64,000 nucleotides of DNA, taken from Pantoea sp050157905 (GTDB lineage Bacteria; Pseudomonadota; Gammaproteobacteria; Enterobacterales; Enterobacteriaceae). Position numbers and translations under genes: made by a program. Of the stretch, positions 1-8,842 are shown one piece after another (positions within the stretch are counted from its first letter, which is position 1; each line of letters starts with the position of its first letter). The notes below the pieces were generated by a model. It worked only from the letters and a program-made list of their open reading frames with translations, had not been told where the DNA came from and ran no database searches. The stretch lies in the NCBI RefSeq assembly GCF_050157905.1, contig NZ_JBKIWZ010000001.1:2604001-2668000 (forward strand), in the 5' to 3' direction.

Positions 1-1690
1 CCGGATACATCCAGGGTTCATTGACCGTGTGGTCGTCATTCCATGAGTGGATAGTAAAGCGCGGATGCATGACGCCGTTCTGAACCCAGCGCACAAACAG
101 CTCGGCATCCGGTTTGTCGCCGGAGAATCCGCCGACATCGTGACCGACGTTAAACAGCCCGGACAGGCTCATCCCCAGCCCCATGCGGATGTTATAGCGC
201 AGCGTCTGCCAGCTGGTGCGGTTGTCGCCGCTCCAGGTCTGCACATAACGCTGCATCCCGGCACAGCCGGAGCGTGAGATCAGATAGGGCCGCTTGTGTG
301 GCGCGAACTGCTGCTGCGCTTCCATCGACGCACGCATCATCAGCAGCGGCATCACCGGCCGGATATGCTTGATGGCAATGGGCTGACCGAACCCGTGACA
401 GCGGGCTTCACCATCCCACACTTCATATTCATTGTTGTCGTTCCAGGTCGAATCGATGCCCTTTTCCAGCAACTGCTGAGTGATATTTTCCTGCCACCAG
501 CGCACCGCCTGCGGATGCGTAAAGTCGAGGTGCGATCCCTCATCGTCCCAGAACACCGAACGCTCCGGGCGATCCTGCTCCGAGTCACGAATAAACAGCC
601 CCTGCGCCGCTACCTCCTGATAGCGCGGATGATCCTGCAGCAGGCAGGGCTTGATATTGGCCGCCAGCTTCATACCCGCATCATGAAATGCGTCGCTCAG
701 CGCATTGGGGTTCGGGACTTTGTCGTAGTTCCAGTTGAAAACGTAACGCTTGTTGTTAATCGAGGTATAACCCGACGAGAGCTGGAACGAGTCGCAGGGG
801 ATTTCATGCTCGCGGCACAGGCGGATAAAAGACTGCAGCTGCTGCTGTGCGTCAGGCGCATCGGTGTAGTGCATCGTGGAGCCGCTGTAGCCCAGACTCC
901 ATTTGGGCTGAAACAGGGTGCGTCCGGTCAGGCGCACAAAGGCTTTAGTAACATCGAGCAGGGTCGGGCCGAGCATCATGTAGTAGTCGAGATCGCCCGC
1001 CTCAGCACGGTAGCGGCGGTAAGGCAGATGATAGTTATCCAGCTCATTGCCCAGATCGAGCCAGCTGCTGCTGAGGTTGTCATAGAACAGGCCAAAGCTG
1101 ACCCCATCGCGCTGTGTCAGGGTAAACGGAATATGTTTATAGAGCGGATCGGTCGTCGCAGCGTTGTAGCCCATGGCGTCGAGATTACGCATTTCAAAGC
1201 GCCGGTTGGCCCGGTTCAGGTCGCCGCTCTTTTCGCCCAGACCATAAACCCGATCCTGCGGCTGACGCCGCTGATAATGCTCGACCCCGTCGCCATGCGC
1301 ATTGAGCAGATAGGCCCCGGTATGGCGATCCGCCGTCAGCGGCTGCCAGTTCTCGCCGTCGAACTGCTCCCAGCTCAGGCAGAGTGGCTGATGTACCGTC
1401 ACCCGCAGCTGTTGCGTGCTGACACGCAGCTGCTGCGCATCGTGCTCCAGCTGAAAAGCTGGCAGCGTGAAGCCATCCAGCGCTTCGCGGTCGCGCCCCT
1501 GCCAGGGCACATCCCCAACTGGCGCGATACTCCAGGTGCGGTTCAGCGCCAGCTCGCCGTCGCGCTTCAGCAACACGCGCATCAGCTTATCTTCCAGCAC
1601 ATACAGCCGCAGGACGTGACGATCTTCCACCTTAAGCTCAACAAAGTGGTCGGCGTGCTGGTGCAGCGTCCAGTTCTTCAGCGTTTTCAT
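1..1690 (-). CDS. Glycoside hydrolase family 31 (alpha-glucosidase-like), 3' end outside window
   Basis: The reverse strand is open from an ATG at 1690 to the window edge, giving about 563 residues of an incomplete protein. An N-terminal beta-sandwich region (about 1-255) leads into a TIM barrel. Two family 31 landmarks are visible: WNDNNE around residues 416-421, whose Asp418 fits the catalytic nucleophile, and WSGDN around 486-490, whose Asp489 fits the acid/base. GH31 enzymes release alpha-linked sugars from non-reducing ends; the substrate here is not clear. There is no signal peptide, so it is probably cytoplasmic and acts on a sugar brought in by the neighbouring MFS transporter, which lies upstream on the same strand with a 10-base gap. 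The barrel segment FQLSSGYTS replaces the more common W-x-D pattern, suggesting a less-studied subfamily. Confidence 0.9.
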   Translation of the reverse strand, partial: MKTLKNWTLHQHADHFVELKVEDRHVLRLYVLEDKLMRVLLKRDGELALNRTWSIAPVGDVPWQGRDREALDGFTLPAFQLEHDAQQLRVSTQQLRVTVHQPLCLSWEQFDGENWQPLTADRHTGAYLLNAHGDGVEHYQRRQPQDRVYGLGEKSGDLNRANRRFEMRNLDAMGYNAATTDPLYKHIPFTLTQRDGVSFGLFYDNLSSSWLDLGNELDNYHLPYRRYRAEAGDLDYYMMLGPTLLDVTKAFVRLTGRTLFQPKWSLGYSGSTMHYTDAPDAQQQLQSFIRLCREHEIPCDSFQLSSGYTSINNKRYVFNWNYDKVPNPNALSDAFHDAGMKLAANIKPCLLQDHPRYQEVAAQGLFIRDSEQDRPERSVFWDDEGSHLDFTHPQAVRWWQENITQQLLEKGIDSTWNDNNEYEVWDGEARCHGFGQPIAIKHIRPVMPLLMMRASMEAQQQFAPHKRPYLISRSGCAGMQRYVQTWSGDNRTSWQTLRYNIRMGLGMSLSGLFNVGHDVGGFSGDKPDAELFVRWVQNGVMHPRFTIHSWNDDHTVNEPWMYP

Positions 1691-1700
1691 TGCGGTATCC

Positions 1701-3011
1701 TTACAGGTTAGCAGGGCGCTGGCGGCGTTCGGCGATCAGCATCACCAGGAAAACGGCACCAATCAGGTCAAAGAAGCCCATCGCCACAAACAGGGGGTTG
1801 AAGCCGATGGTATCGGCGGTAACACCGATAATCAGCGAGAAGATAAAGCTGGCGATCCAGGCGCAGGAGCCACGCATCCCATTGACCGTAGCCATCTGGC
1901 GGCGATCAAACCGCTCCACGACCAGCGCACTCAACATGCAGGAGATCACCTGGTGCCCGAAACCACCGACAGAGATCAGGGCGATCGCCAGCCAGGGATC
2001 TTTCACCAGGGTCATCAGCGCCAGTGACACCATCAGCAGCGCACCGGTCACCGAGCTGGCGACAATGGAGTTTACGCGGGTCATGCCGAACCAGCGCACA
2101 CAGAGTCGGGTCAGATAGCCGCTGGCGATGCTGCCGAGATCGGCGGCCAGAAACGGCAGCCAGGCGAACATCACGATCTGTTTAAGATCCATGCCGCGCT
2201 CATTAGCAAGATAGAGTGGCACCCAGAAGCTCAGTACCGCCCAGGCCGGTTCGGCGAGAAAGGCCGGGATCGCAATACCGTAAAACTTCTTCTCCTTACC
2301 AATCACTTTCAGCGCGGCGAAGAACGGCAGCTTTTCGCCGACCGCCTCATTATCCTGATGAATAAAATCGCGCTCTTCGGCGGAAAGACGGGGGTGGTTC
2401 TGTGGCGCGTGGTAACCCCACCACCAGAGTCCTGCCCATAGCAGCCCCAGCCCACCAGTCAGCAGGAAGGCGCCCTGCCAGCCAAAAGTAACGTGTGCGA
2501 TATAGATAATCGGCGGCGCCAGCATCGCCCCAATCGAAAAGCCAACGCCCGCCCAGCCTGCCGCGACCGGGCGCTCCTTTTTAGGGAACCAGTCGCCGAT
2601 AGCTTTGGCGTTAGCCGGGGTCGCCGCCGCTTCCGACGCACCCATGACAAAACGCAGCAGGGCCAGATGCAGCCAGCTTCCGGCGCCCGCGTGCAGCAGG
2701 CAGGTCACCGACCAGACCAGCGCACAGATCAGAAAGCCCATCTTCAGGCCGATCACGTCGATCAGCCAGCCGCATAATGGCTGAAACAGGGTGTAGGCCA
2801 GCTGAAAGGCCGCCACCACCCAGGAGTACTGCTCGGTGGTCATATTCAGACTGGTTTTCAGCTCCGGTGCCAGGATGCCGAGCGAGTTGCGGGTGATGTA
2901 GTTAACGGTTACCCCCAGCAGAAACATCCCCAGCATCCACCAGCGTAAATTTTTGATCACGCGCACCGTGCGCGATGCACTCATGGGTTTGGTTGTCGAT
3001 TCGAGGCTCAT
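1701..3011 (-). CDS. MFS transporter, anion:cation symporter (ExuT-like) family
   Basis: The protein has 436 residues with about 12 hydrophobic segments. The stretch WWMLGMFLLGVTVNYITRN near the N-terminus and the GDWFPKKER loop between helices 4 and 5 are typical of the ACS branch, which carries hexuronates, galactonate and similar organic anions. I chose the ATG at 3011 because AAGGAG lies seven bases upstream; a start seven codons earlier lacks this. The GH31 gene follows after 10 bases, so both are probably one transcript. A LacI-type regulator is divergent across a 223-base spacer. The likely role is proton-driven uptake of a sugar acid or glycoside that the GH31 enzyme processes. The exact substrate cannot be read from sequence. 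Confidence 0.85.
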   Translation of the reverse strand: MSLESTTKPMSASRTVRVIKNLRWWMLGMFLLGVTVNYITRNSLGILAPELKTSLNMTTEQYSWVVAAFQLAYTLFQPLCGWLIDVIGLKMGFLICALVWSVTCLLHAGAGSWLHLALLRFVMGASEAAATPANAKAIGDWFPKKERPVAAGWAGVGFSIGAMLAPPIIYIAHVTFGWQGAFLLTGGLGLLWAGLWWWGYHAPQNHPRLSAEERDFIHQDNEAVGEKLPFFAALKVIGKEKKFYGIAIPAFLAEPAWAVLSFWVPLYLANERGMDLKQIVMFAWLPFLAADLGSIASGYLTRLCVRWFGMTRVNSIVASSVTGALLMVSLALMTLVKDPWLAIALISVGGFGHQVISCMLSALVVERFDRRQMATVNGMRGSCAWIASFIFSLIIGVTADTIGFNPLFVAMGFFDLIGAVFLVMLIAERRQRPANL

Positions 3012-3193
3012 CGTGCCACTCCTTATTACCATTGATTACGCACATCGCCTGATGGCGTACCGCGTGTCCTTTTTTCGAACTTAAAAAAGTGTGAAACGCG
3101 GGTACAGCCTCTTTTTTGCAACGCTTTTCATGGCAGGCTGAATGGGGGCAAAAAATGGCCTCCTGACCCTTATCTGAAGCGATTTAGCAGGTC

Positions 3194-3209
3194 ATGAAAA
3201 ATTTTTCAT
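3194..3209. promoter_or_regulatory. Perfect 16-base palindrome between divergent transporter and LacI-type genes
   Basis: ATGAAAAATTTTTCAT is a perfect palindrome 25 bases before the regulator start. It lies in the only spacer shared by the regulator and the MFS/GH31 genes, so it could be an operator. It lacks the central CG usual in LacI-family operators. A second candidate is the AACGCTT element near 3120. Both are unproven. Confidence 0.35.
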
Positions 3210-3234
3210 CAGCAGATTTGAAGGCGATCACAGA

Positions 3235-4299
3235 ATGAAACAAAGGCTGAAAGTCAGCGAAATTGCGGCCCTGTGCGGCGTCTCTGTCAGTACGGTGTCG
3301 CGGGTGCTGGCAGGTAAAGCCAATACCCGACCCGCCACGCGAGATAAGGTGCTGGCCGTGGCGCAGCAGCAGGGCGTGCTGGATAACCTGCACAGCGGCC
3401 GCCTGCTGCTCAATGATCTGATGGTGTTTGCCCCGCCCCGCGCCTTTGATGTGCGCAGCGACATCTTCTACTACAAGGTGATTCAGGGGATCAGTCAGGC
3501 GGTGGAGCCGCATGAGGTGCGGTTGCGCTTCTGCCCGCTGGAGGAAGTCGAAAGTGATGCCACGCTGTTTATTGATAAAATGCAGCAGACTGAAGCGGCC
3601 ATTCTGATCGGCATCGATGATGAACATATTCATCAGCTGGCGGCGGAGATGCACAAGCCCTGCGTGCTGATTAACGCCCGCGACCGCCGTATGCGTCTGC
3701 CGTCGGTCTCCCCCCATCATCAGCTGATTGGCGAGTTTTCCGCGCGCTATCTGTTTGAGCAGGGCCACCGGCAGATCCTGTCACTGCACTGTCTGCGCCG
3801 CTATACCATGGAACAGCGACTGCAGGGGGTCCGTGACGCCTGGCACGCGATGAATCTGCGCTTTGACAGTCGCCAGCATCTGCTGACCCTGAACAGCTTC
3901 AGCAGCCATGAGGCGGCAGAACGCCTCGGTGACTATCTGCGCCACTGCCCGGACGCGCTGCGTCCTACCGCAATCCTCGCCAGCGGCGACTATATTGCTG
4001 CCGGTGCGGTGAGTGCGCTGCAGCAGGCCGGGCTGCGGGTACCGCAGGCTATTTCAGTGATGAGCATGGATGGTTTTAACCTTGCGACCATCCACGATAT
4101 TCCGCTGACCTCGGTGCAGGTGCCACGGGATGAGCTGGGTGCCGCCGCAGTGAAGCTGCTGCAGGAGATGCGGCTGAATCCCGGCACGCCCACGGGCAGC
4201 CTGCTGCTGAATGGCAGGCTGGTGGTGCGCGACTCGGTGCGCCGCATCCGGGATAATCTCAGCCATGCGCCGGTACAGCAACATGGCCTTTACGATTAA
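3235..4299 (+). CDS. LacI-family transcriptional regulator
   Basis: The protein has 354 residues. Residues 1-60 form the LacI helix-turn-helix and hinge: VSEIAALCGVSVSTVSRVLA is followed by an ATRDKVLAVA-type helix. The remaining ~290 residues form a periplasmic-binding-protein-like sensor domain, ending in the conserved region around ISVMSMDGF and TSVQVPRDELG. It is divergent from the MFS-GH31 pair, which it probably represses until a sugar inducer binds. Its TAA stop (4297-4299) overlaps the stop of the convergent PAS-GGDEF-EAL gene (4296-4298), so there is no room for a terminator between them. The inducer is unknown. Confidence 0.9.
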   Translation: MKQRLKVSEIAALCGVSVSTVSRVLAGKANTRPATRDKVLAVAQQQGVLDNLHSGRLLLNDLMVFAPPRAFDVRSDIFYYKVIQGISQAVEPHEVRLRFCPLEEVESDATLFIDKMQQTEAAILIGIDDEHIHQLAAEMHKPCVLINARDRRMRLPSVSPHHQLIGEFSARYLFEQGHRQILSLHCLRRYTMEQRLQGVRDAWHAMNLRFDSRQHLLTLNSFSSHEAAERLGDYLRHCPDALRPTAILASGDYIAAGAVSALQQAGLRVPQAISVMSMDGFNLATIHDIPLTSVQVPRDELGAAAVKLLQEMRLNPGTPTGSLLLNGRLVVRDSVRRIRDNLSHAPVQQHGLYD

Positions 4300-7145
4300 T
4301 CCAGCGTTTTAAGCCGCAGTTCCGACGGCTGAGGGCGGCCGAACAGGAAGCCCTGAAACAGGGTGCATCCCTCGTCACGCAGCCGTGCGAACTGCTCATC
4401 GCTCTCCACCCCTTCAGCGGTGATCTGGATATCCAGACTGCGGCTCATGCCGGTAATGGCGCGGATAATCGCCAGCGCCTCGCGGCTGTCGCCCATATCA
4501 TTAATGAATGACTTGTCGATTTTGATCTTGTCAAACGGAAAGGATCGCAGGTAGCTCAGCGATGAATAGCCGGTACCAAAGTCATCCAGCGCGATCTGAA
4601 CGCCCAGCGCCTTGAGATTCTGCAGAGTCCGGATATTGCCCAGCGAATCATCCAGCAACACCGATTCGGTAATCTCCACCTCCAGTCGCGCCGGCTCCAG
4701 CCCCGACTCCTTTAGTGCGCCTTCGACCACCTGCACCAGTGAGCTGTTTTTAAACTGCAATGGTGAGAGATTGACCGAGACCGACTGCTCCCCTTCCCAG
4801 CTCGCCGCTTCACGGCAGGCTTCATAGAGTGCGAAAGCGCCCAGCATGTGAATCAGGCCGGTCTCTTCGGCGATCGGAATAAAGTCTTTGGGCATGATCA
4901 GCCCCCGGATCGGATGGTGCCAGCGCATCAGCGCCTCGTAGCCGATGATGGTGTGATGATCGCCGTTGGTGATGGGCTGATAGTAGAGCCGCAGGTGGCC
5001 GCCGCTGATGGCATCACGCAGATCGTTTTCAATCAGCCGACGGCTGCGCGCCAGGTCATCCATCTCCAGCGTAAAGTGCTCATAGCGGTTGCGACCGCTG
5101 CGTTTGGCTTCATACAGCGCCATATCCGCACAGCGAAGCAGCTGCTCCGGCGTATTGGTGATGGCCGTGCTGAGCGCAATCCCCACGCTCAGCCCGACCG
5201 ACAGATTATGGCCGTCGATATTCATCGGTGGCCGAATCGCCTCAATCAGGCGCTGCGCTACGATGCTCGCCTCGTCACTGCTGGAGATTGATGGCAGAAC
5301 AATAGCGAACTCATCGCCGCCGATGCGTGCCAGCGTATCCTGGTCACGCAGCGCGCTGCGCAGACGTTTTGCCACGCTGCGCAACAGCTCATCGCCAATC
5401 TGGTGACCCAGCGCATCATTAACATTTTTAAAGTGGTCAAGGTCAAGGCAGAGCGCGGCACTCTGTTGCTTCGTCTGACCGGCAATGCGCAGGGCTTCGC
5501 TCAACCGCTGACGGAACAGGATGCGGTTAGGCAGGCTGGTCAGATTGTCGTGATGCGCCATGTGGTGAATACGGGCATCCGCGGCCCGCTGATCGGTGAC
5601 ATCCTCTACCAGCAGCATCAGGTAGTTACGACGTGCATCCTGCCCGGCAATGGCTTTCGCGCGGGTATGCAGGATACGTTCGCCGCTGGCGGTCATCAGC
5701 AGCTGTTCGCGTTCATGAACGCCCTCACTGCGCAACGCAACGTCGGCCAGATTGTTGAAGTAGTCGCTGAGTTCAGGCGACATGCATTCGTGTGGGCGCT
5801 TGTTGACGATCAGCGCTTTCGACAGCCCGAACAGCTGCTGCGTGCGATCGTTAACTAACAGGAGCTCGCGGGTGATCGCATCCTCGACAATGACGCAGGA
5901 GGGAATGTTGGCGATGATATTATCCAGAAAACGGGAGAGTGCCGTTTTCTGTGCGCTCTGCGCTTCCGCCAGATCGCGGGCACGCAGGATCTGCTGCTCC
6001 TGCTCACGGCGTTCCGTACGGTCGCGGGTAATCTTGGCAAAACCGATCAGTTTGCCTTCATCGTCGTGGATGGCATCGATTACCACATGTGCCCAGAAGG
6101 CGCTGCCATCTTTGCGGTAACGCCAGCCCTCATCTTCAAAGCGCCCGGTCTTGAGCGCGATGCCGAGGTTCGCTTCCGGTGTCCTGTTGAGCCGCTCCTG
6201 CGCACTGTAAAACAACGAAAAGTGTTGCCCCACCACCTCGTCCGCGTTGTATCCTTTGGCGCGCTGCGCACCGGCATTCCAGTTCACCACCACCCCGTTG
6301 ATATCCAGCATGTAGATGGCATAGTCGGTGACGCCCTCTACCAGCAGACGGAAACGCTGCTCCTGCTGCCGCTGCTCACTGCGGACGCGCTGCTGCTCCG
6401 TGCAGTCACGGGTGATTTTGGCGTAGCCCAGCAGCTTGCCCTGATCATCGCGGATCGCATCGATCACGACATGTGCCCAGAAGGCGCTGCCATCTTTACG
6501 GTAGCGCCAGCCTTCATCTTCGAAACGGCCGGTGCGGAATGCGGTCTGCAGGTTCTGCCCGGGAATATGATTCAGGCGATCCTGGGCACTGTAGAAGCGG
6601 GAAAAGTGCTGGCCGACAATCTCTTCTGCCACATAGCCTTTGGCGCGCTGCGCGCCGGCATTCCAGTTCACCACGTTGCCGTCATGATCGAGCATGTAAA
6701 TGGCGTAATCGGTCACGCCCTCGACCAGCAGCCGGAAGCGCATCTCCTGCTCACGCTCTTTACGCTGCTGCTCCTGCTGCCGGGTGCAGTCCCGACAGAC
6801 CAGAGAAAAGCCCAGCAGATGCCCCGCCTCGTCACGGATCGGATAGATTATCACCTCGGCCCAGAAGGCGCTGCCGTCTTTGCGGCAGCGCCAGCCTGCG
6901 CTTTCAGCACGTCCGGTGCTGACCGCCATCTCAAGATCCCGCTGCGGGTGACTGCGACGACGATCCTCTTCGCTGTAGAACAGGGCGACGGGCTGACCGA
7001 TAATTTCATCCGGCAGGTAACCCAGCACCTGCTGACCGCCACTGTTCCAGCTGGCGATCGTTCCGTCCGGTTTAAGCATCGTGATCGCGTAGTCGATCAC
7101 ACTGTGTACCAGCGTGCGATACATGACATCTGAGTTATTATCCAT
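4296..7145 (-). CDS. Four-PAS GGDEF-EAL c-di-GMP signalling protein
   Basis: The protein has 949 residues from the ATG at 7145. An in-frame GTG 30 codons upstream has no visible ribosome-binding site. Four PAS domains lie at about 10-125, 135-250, 263-378 and 402-518. A GGDEF domain follows (about 525-690, motif IGGDEF at 608-613) with an RDQD inhibitory-site match at 600-603. The EAL domain covers about 700-945 (YEAL at 736-739) and has an intact DDFGTGYSS loop. Both diguanylate cyclase and phosphodiesterase signatures are therefore complete; which activity dominates cannot be told. No membrane segment is evident, so it is probably a cytoplasmic sensor. PAS2 and PAS3 are nearly identical (FRLLVEGVTDYAIYML in both), indicating a recent internal duplication. 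It probably signals to motility and biofilm functions. Confidence 0.93.
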   Translation of the reverse strand: MDNNSDVMYRTLVHSVIDYAITMLKPDGTIASWNSGGQQVLGYLPDEIIGQPVALFYSEEDRRRSHPQRDLEMAVSTGRAESAGWRCRKDGSAFWAEVIIYPIRDEAGHLLGFSLVCRDCTRQQEQQRKEREQEMRFRLLVEGVTDYAIYMLDHDGNVVNWNAGAQRAKGYVAEEIVGQHFSRFYSAQDRLNHIPGQNLQTAFRTGRFEDEGWRYRKDGSAFWAHVVIDAIRDDQGKLLGYAKITRDCTEQQRVRSEQRQQEQRFRLLVEGVTDYAIYMLDINGVVVNWNAGAQRAKGYNADEVVGQHFSLFYSAQERLNRTPEANLGIALKTGRFEDEGWRYRKDGSAFWAHVVIDAIHDDEGKLIGFAKITRDRTERREQEQQILRARDLAEAQSAQKTALSRFLDNIIANIPSCVIVEDAITRELLLVNDRTQQLFGLSKALIVNKRPHECMSPELSDYFNNLADVALRSEGVHEREQLLMTASGERILHTRAKAIAGQDARRNYLMLLVEDVTDQRAADARIHHMAHHDNLTSLPNRILFRQRLSEALRIAGQTKQQSAALCLDLDHFKNVNDALGHQIGDELLRSVAKRLRSALRDQDTLARIGGDEFAIVLPSISSSDEASIVAQRLIEAIRPPMNIDGHNLSVGLSVGIALSTAITNTPEQLLRCADMALYEAKRSGRNRYEHFTLEMDDLARSRRLIENDLRDAISGGHLRLYYQPITNGDHHTIIGYEALMRWHHPIRGLIMPKDFIPIAEETGLIHMLGAFALYEACREAASWEGEQSVSVNLSPLQFKNSSLVQVVEGALKESGLEPARLEVEITESVLLDDSLGNIRTLQNLKALGVQIALDDFGTGYSSLSYLRSFPFDKIKIDKSFINDMGDSREALAIIRAITGMSRSLDIQITAEGVESDEQFARLRDEGCTLFQGFLFGRPQPSELRLKTLD

Positions 7146-7362
7146 TGTTATTTGCCTGCTGCTCGGAAGCCGGGTAACGGCCTGAAATTTCTTAATACGC
7201 TCGCAGGGACTAAAACGGAAAAGGCCTGTAATCACAAGCGTATTACAAAAAAATAGTGAGTCTTAACAGGAGAGTTATCGGCAGCGGTGAGCAAATATTC
7301 AATGGTGCTGTGGCGAAAAAATGTGCAGATAACGCATGGCATTGTCAGGTGCCGGCAGCCAG

Positions 7363-7397
7363 AAAAAACGCGAGGCAGGCTCGCGATTTTTTACTTT
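7363..7397. terminator. Bidirectional rho-independent terminator
   Basis: Stem CGCGAG (7369-7374) and CTCGCG (7380-7385) enclose a five-base loop. The stem is preceded by six A and followed by ATTTTTT, so it has a U tract in both directions. On the minus strand it sits just past the cupin gene. Confidence 0.8.
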
Positions 7398-7415
7398 TTG
7401 CGGGATAGCGGACGT

Positions 7416-8027
7416 CTAGAAATCGGTCTGCTGCTGCAAATGCATCGCCGCAATCGGCTGCCAGATCTCTGTCAATGCGCCCTCTTTGCCGGTAAAGGGA
7501 TCCCGGGTGGGCAGAGGCACGTTTTTCACCTGTTCCTGCGATCGCTGCAGCCGCGCGGGCTCATCACGAAGTGTCTCGGGTGACATACCACGGGGATAGG
7601 CCCCCACCACCATAAAATCGTCACTGGCGCTGACCTGCCGGTGGCCGACACCCGCCGGGATCAGTACCGCATCCCCGGCGCGCAGCGTCACCATCCGGCC
7701 GGAATCACCGCCGAACAGCACTTCCGCCCAGCCTTCCGCTACGCCCAGCAGCTCATGGGTGTTGGGATGGTAGTGGGTATAAGGGTAGATCGGATAGCGC
7801 CAGGCTGGCGGCCAGCCGTTCTCCTCAAAGGTTTTCTCAAACCAGACAGCAATCTCTTCATCTTCCGGCACCACGCGCGGCCAGATGATCAGTGGTAACG
7901 GATTGTTAGGCACGCCGCCCGATGGGCTGGCAAGCATCAGGTGCTGCGGATTGTCAGAGGCTCCGGCCGAGAAGGTTCCTGCGGCAAAAGACATCATTAA
8001 TAGCAGACTGGAAGATGGGGCTCGCAT
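7416..8027 (-). CDS. Secreted cupin-domain protein
   Basis: The protein has 203 residues. A cleavable-type signal peptide is visible: a hydrophobic SSSLLLMMSFAAGTFSAGAS stretch at residues 5-24. The mature part has a small-barrel cupin. Motif 1 is HYHPNTHELLGVAEG and motif 2 is LRAGDAVLIPAGVGH, which together supply His and Glu ligands for a metal. Cupins of this type can be dioxygenases, isomerases or simple sugar- or metal-binding proteins; nothing here decides between them. It is probably periplasmic. It stands alone with its own terminator at 7363-7397, and upstream lies a 332-base spacer before ylaC on the other strand. Confidence 0.75.
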   Translation of the reverse strand: MRAPSSSLLLMMSFAAGTFSAGASDNPQHLMLASPSGGVPNNPLPLIIWPRVVPEDEEIAVWFEKTFEENGWPPAWRYPIYPYTHYHPNTHELLGVAEGWAEVLFGGDSGRMVTLRAGDAVLIPAGVGHRQVSASDDFMVVGAYPRGMSPETLRDEPARLQRSQEQVKNVPLPTRDPFTGKEGALTEIWQPIAAMHLQQQTDF

Positions 8028-8359
8028 ACAGGTTCTCCGGCTTTTTTCTCAGTGTGGCAAACCCCGGCCACAAAGCAATGTGCGCCAGCCAGCAGAACTG
8101 CGATAATTGACTGATATGGCTGACTAAAGTCAAATGTATCGCAATCTGTAGGGCCAGCCCGTGCCCGGGTAGCGGCCAGAGAGCGGTTGTTGCTGCGCTA
8201 AAGTGTTGCAAATTGTCAGATTGCCGTGGAAGCCGGTTCTGTCCGCACCTGGCCGGGCAGCTGCCCCTTTAACTGTTATATAAAAAATGCACTGATCTGT
8301 TTCTGATGTGCTTGACTGTTATCTGTTGTAATAGCTAACAGATGACAGTGAGGTAACTA
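8028..8359. other. Divergent spacer between cupin gene and ylaC
   Basis: This 332-base region separates two divergent genes and should hold both promoters. I see no credible open reading frame. The notable feature is the inverted repeat at 8315-8349, listed separately. Confidence 0.6.
8315..8349 (+). promoter_or_regulatory. 13-base inverted repeat abutting the ylaC ribosome-binding site
   Basis: ACTGTTATCTGTT (8315-8327) and AACAGATGACAGT (8337-8349) are complementary at 12 of 13 positions across a 9-base spacer. The right arm ends at the GTGAGG that precedes the ylaC start. It could be a repressor operator, or an RNA hairpin that hides the ribosome-binding site. Confidence 0.6.
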
Positions 8360-8842
8360 ATGGACGCTATTAAACAAATCCTGATCGACGAGATCGCCAC
8401 ACTCAACCGTGAAGAACGTCGCGACAACCTGCCGCGCTTCAGCCTCTCGTTTCTGAAAAATCATCCGGGCCTCTGGGCCGTCATGTACCTCTGCTACGGC
8501 CTGTGTGTGGCGCTGATTTTCACCACGGAGATGCTGGGCTGGCCTGCCTTCTGGTTTGCTACCGTGTTTGTGCTGGTGATGAGCCTGCTGATGCTACTTG
8601 ATATCAACCCGAAATATCGCTTTGAAGATATCGATGCGCTCGACCTGCGCGTCTGCTACAACGGCGAATGGTATTACGTGCAGCCGGTGCGTGAGCAGGC
8701 TATCACGCGCATCCTTTCCCTGCCCGAGACGCCGGAGCGGGTGAAAAGCGGCATCCAGCGTCTGCTGACGCAAAAAGGAGAAGTGGATTTCTACGATGTC
8801 TACTACCTGACCTGGGGCCACCAGCAGGCAGCGAACGTTTAA
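8360..8842 (+). CDS. ylaC: YlaC-family inner membrane protein
   Basis: The protein has 160 residues and resembles E. coli YlaC (about 156 residues). Shared marks are the REERRDN-PRFS-SF motif near the N-terminus, the segment YRFEDIDALDLRVCYNGEWY in the middle and a KGEVDFYDVYYL motif near the C-terminus. Two hydrophobic segments (about 38-57 and 60-80) form a hairpin in the membrane, leaving a soluble C-terminal domain of about 75 residues. The function is not established. In E. coli the gene sits in another neighbourhood, so its place beside ydcR is specific to this lineage. Its stop overlaps the ydcR stop by three bases. Expression may depend on the inverted repeat just upstream. Confidence 0.85.
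   Translation: MDAIKQILIDEIATLNREERRDNLPRFSLSFLKNHPGLWAVMYLCYGLCVALIFTTEMLGWPAFWFATVFVLVMSLLMLLDINPKYRFEDIDALDLRVCYNGEWYYVQPVREQAITRILSLPETPERVKSGIQRLLTQKGEVDFYDVYYLTWGHQQAANV

Noticed and set aside
296..1711. Long plus-strand open frame of 471 codons
   Set aside because: It is antisense to the GH31 gene, whose catalytic motifs are clear on the minus strand, and it has no recognisable domain.
6066..7133. Plus-strand open frame of 355 codons
   Set aside because: It is opposite the PAS repeats; its repeated look is the mirror of the PAS duplication.
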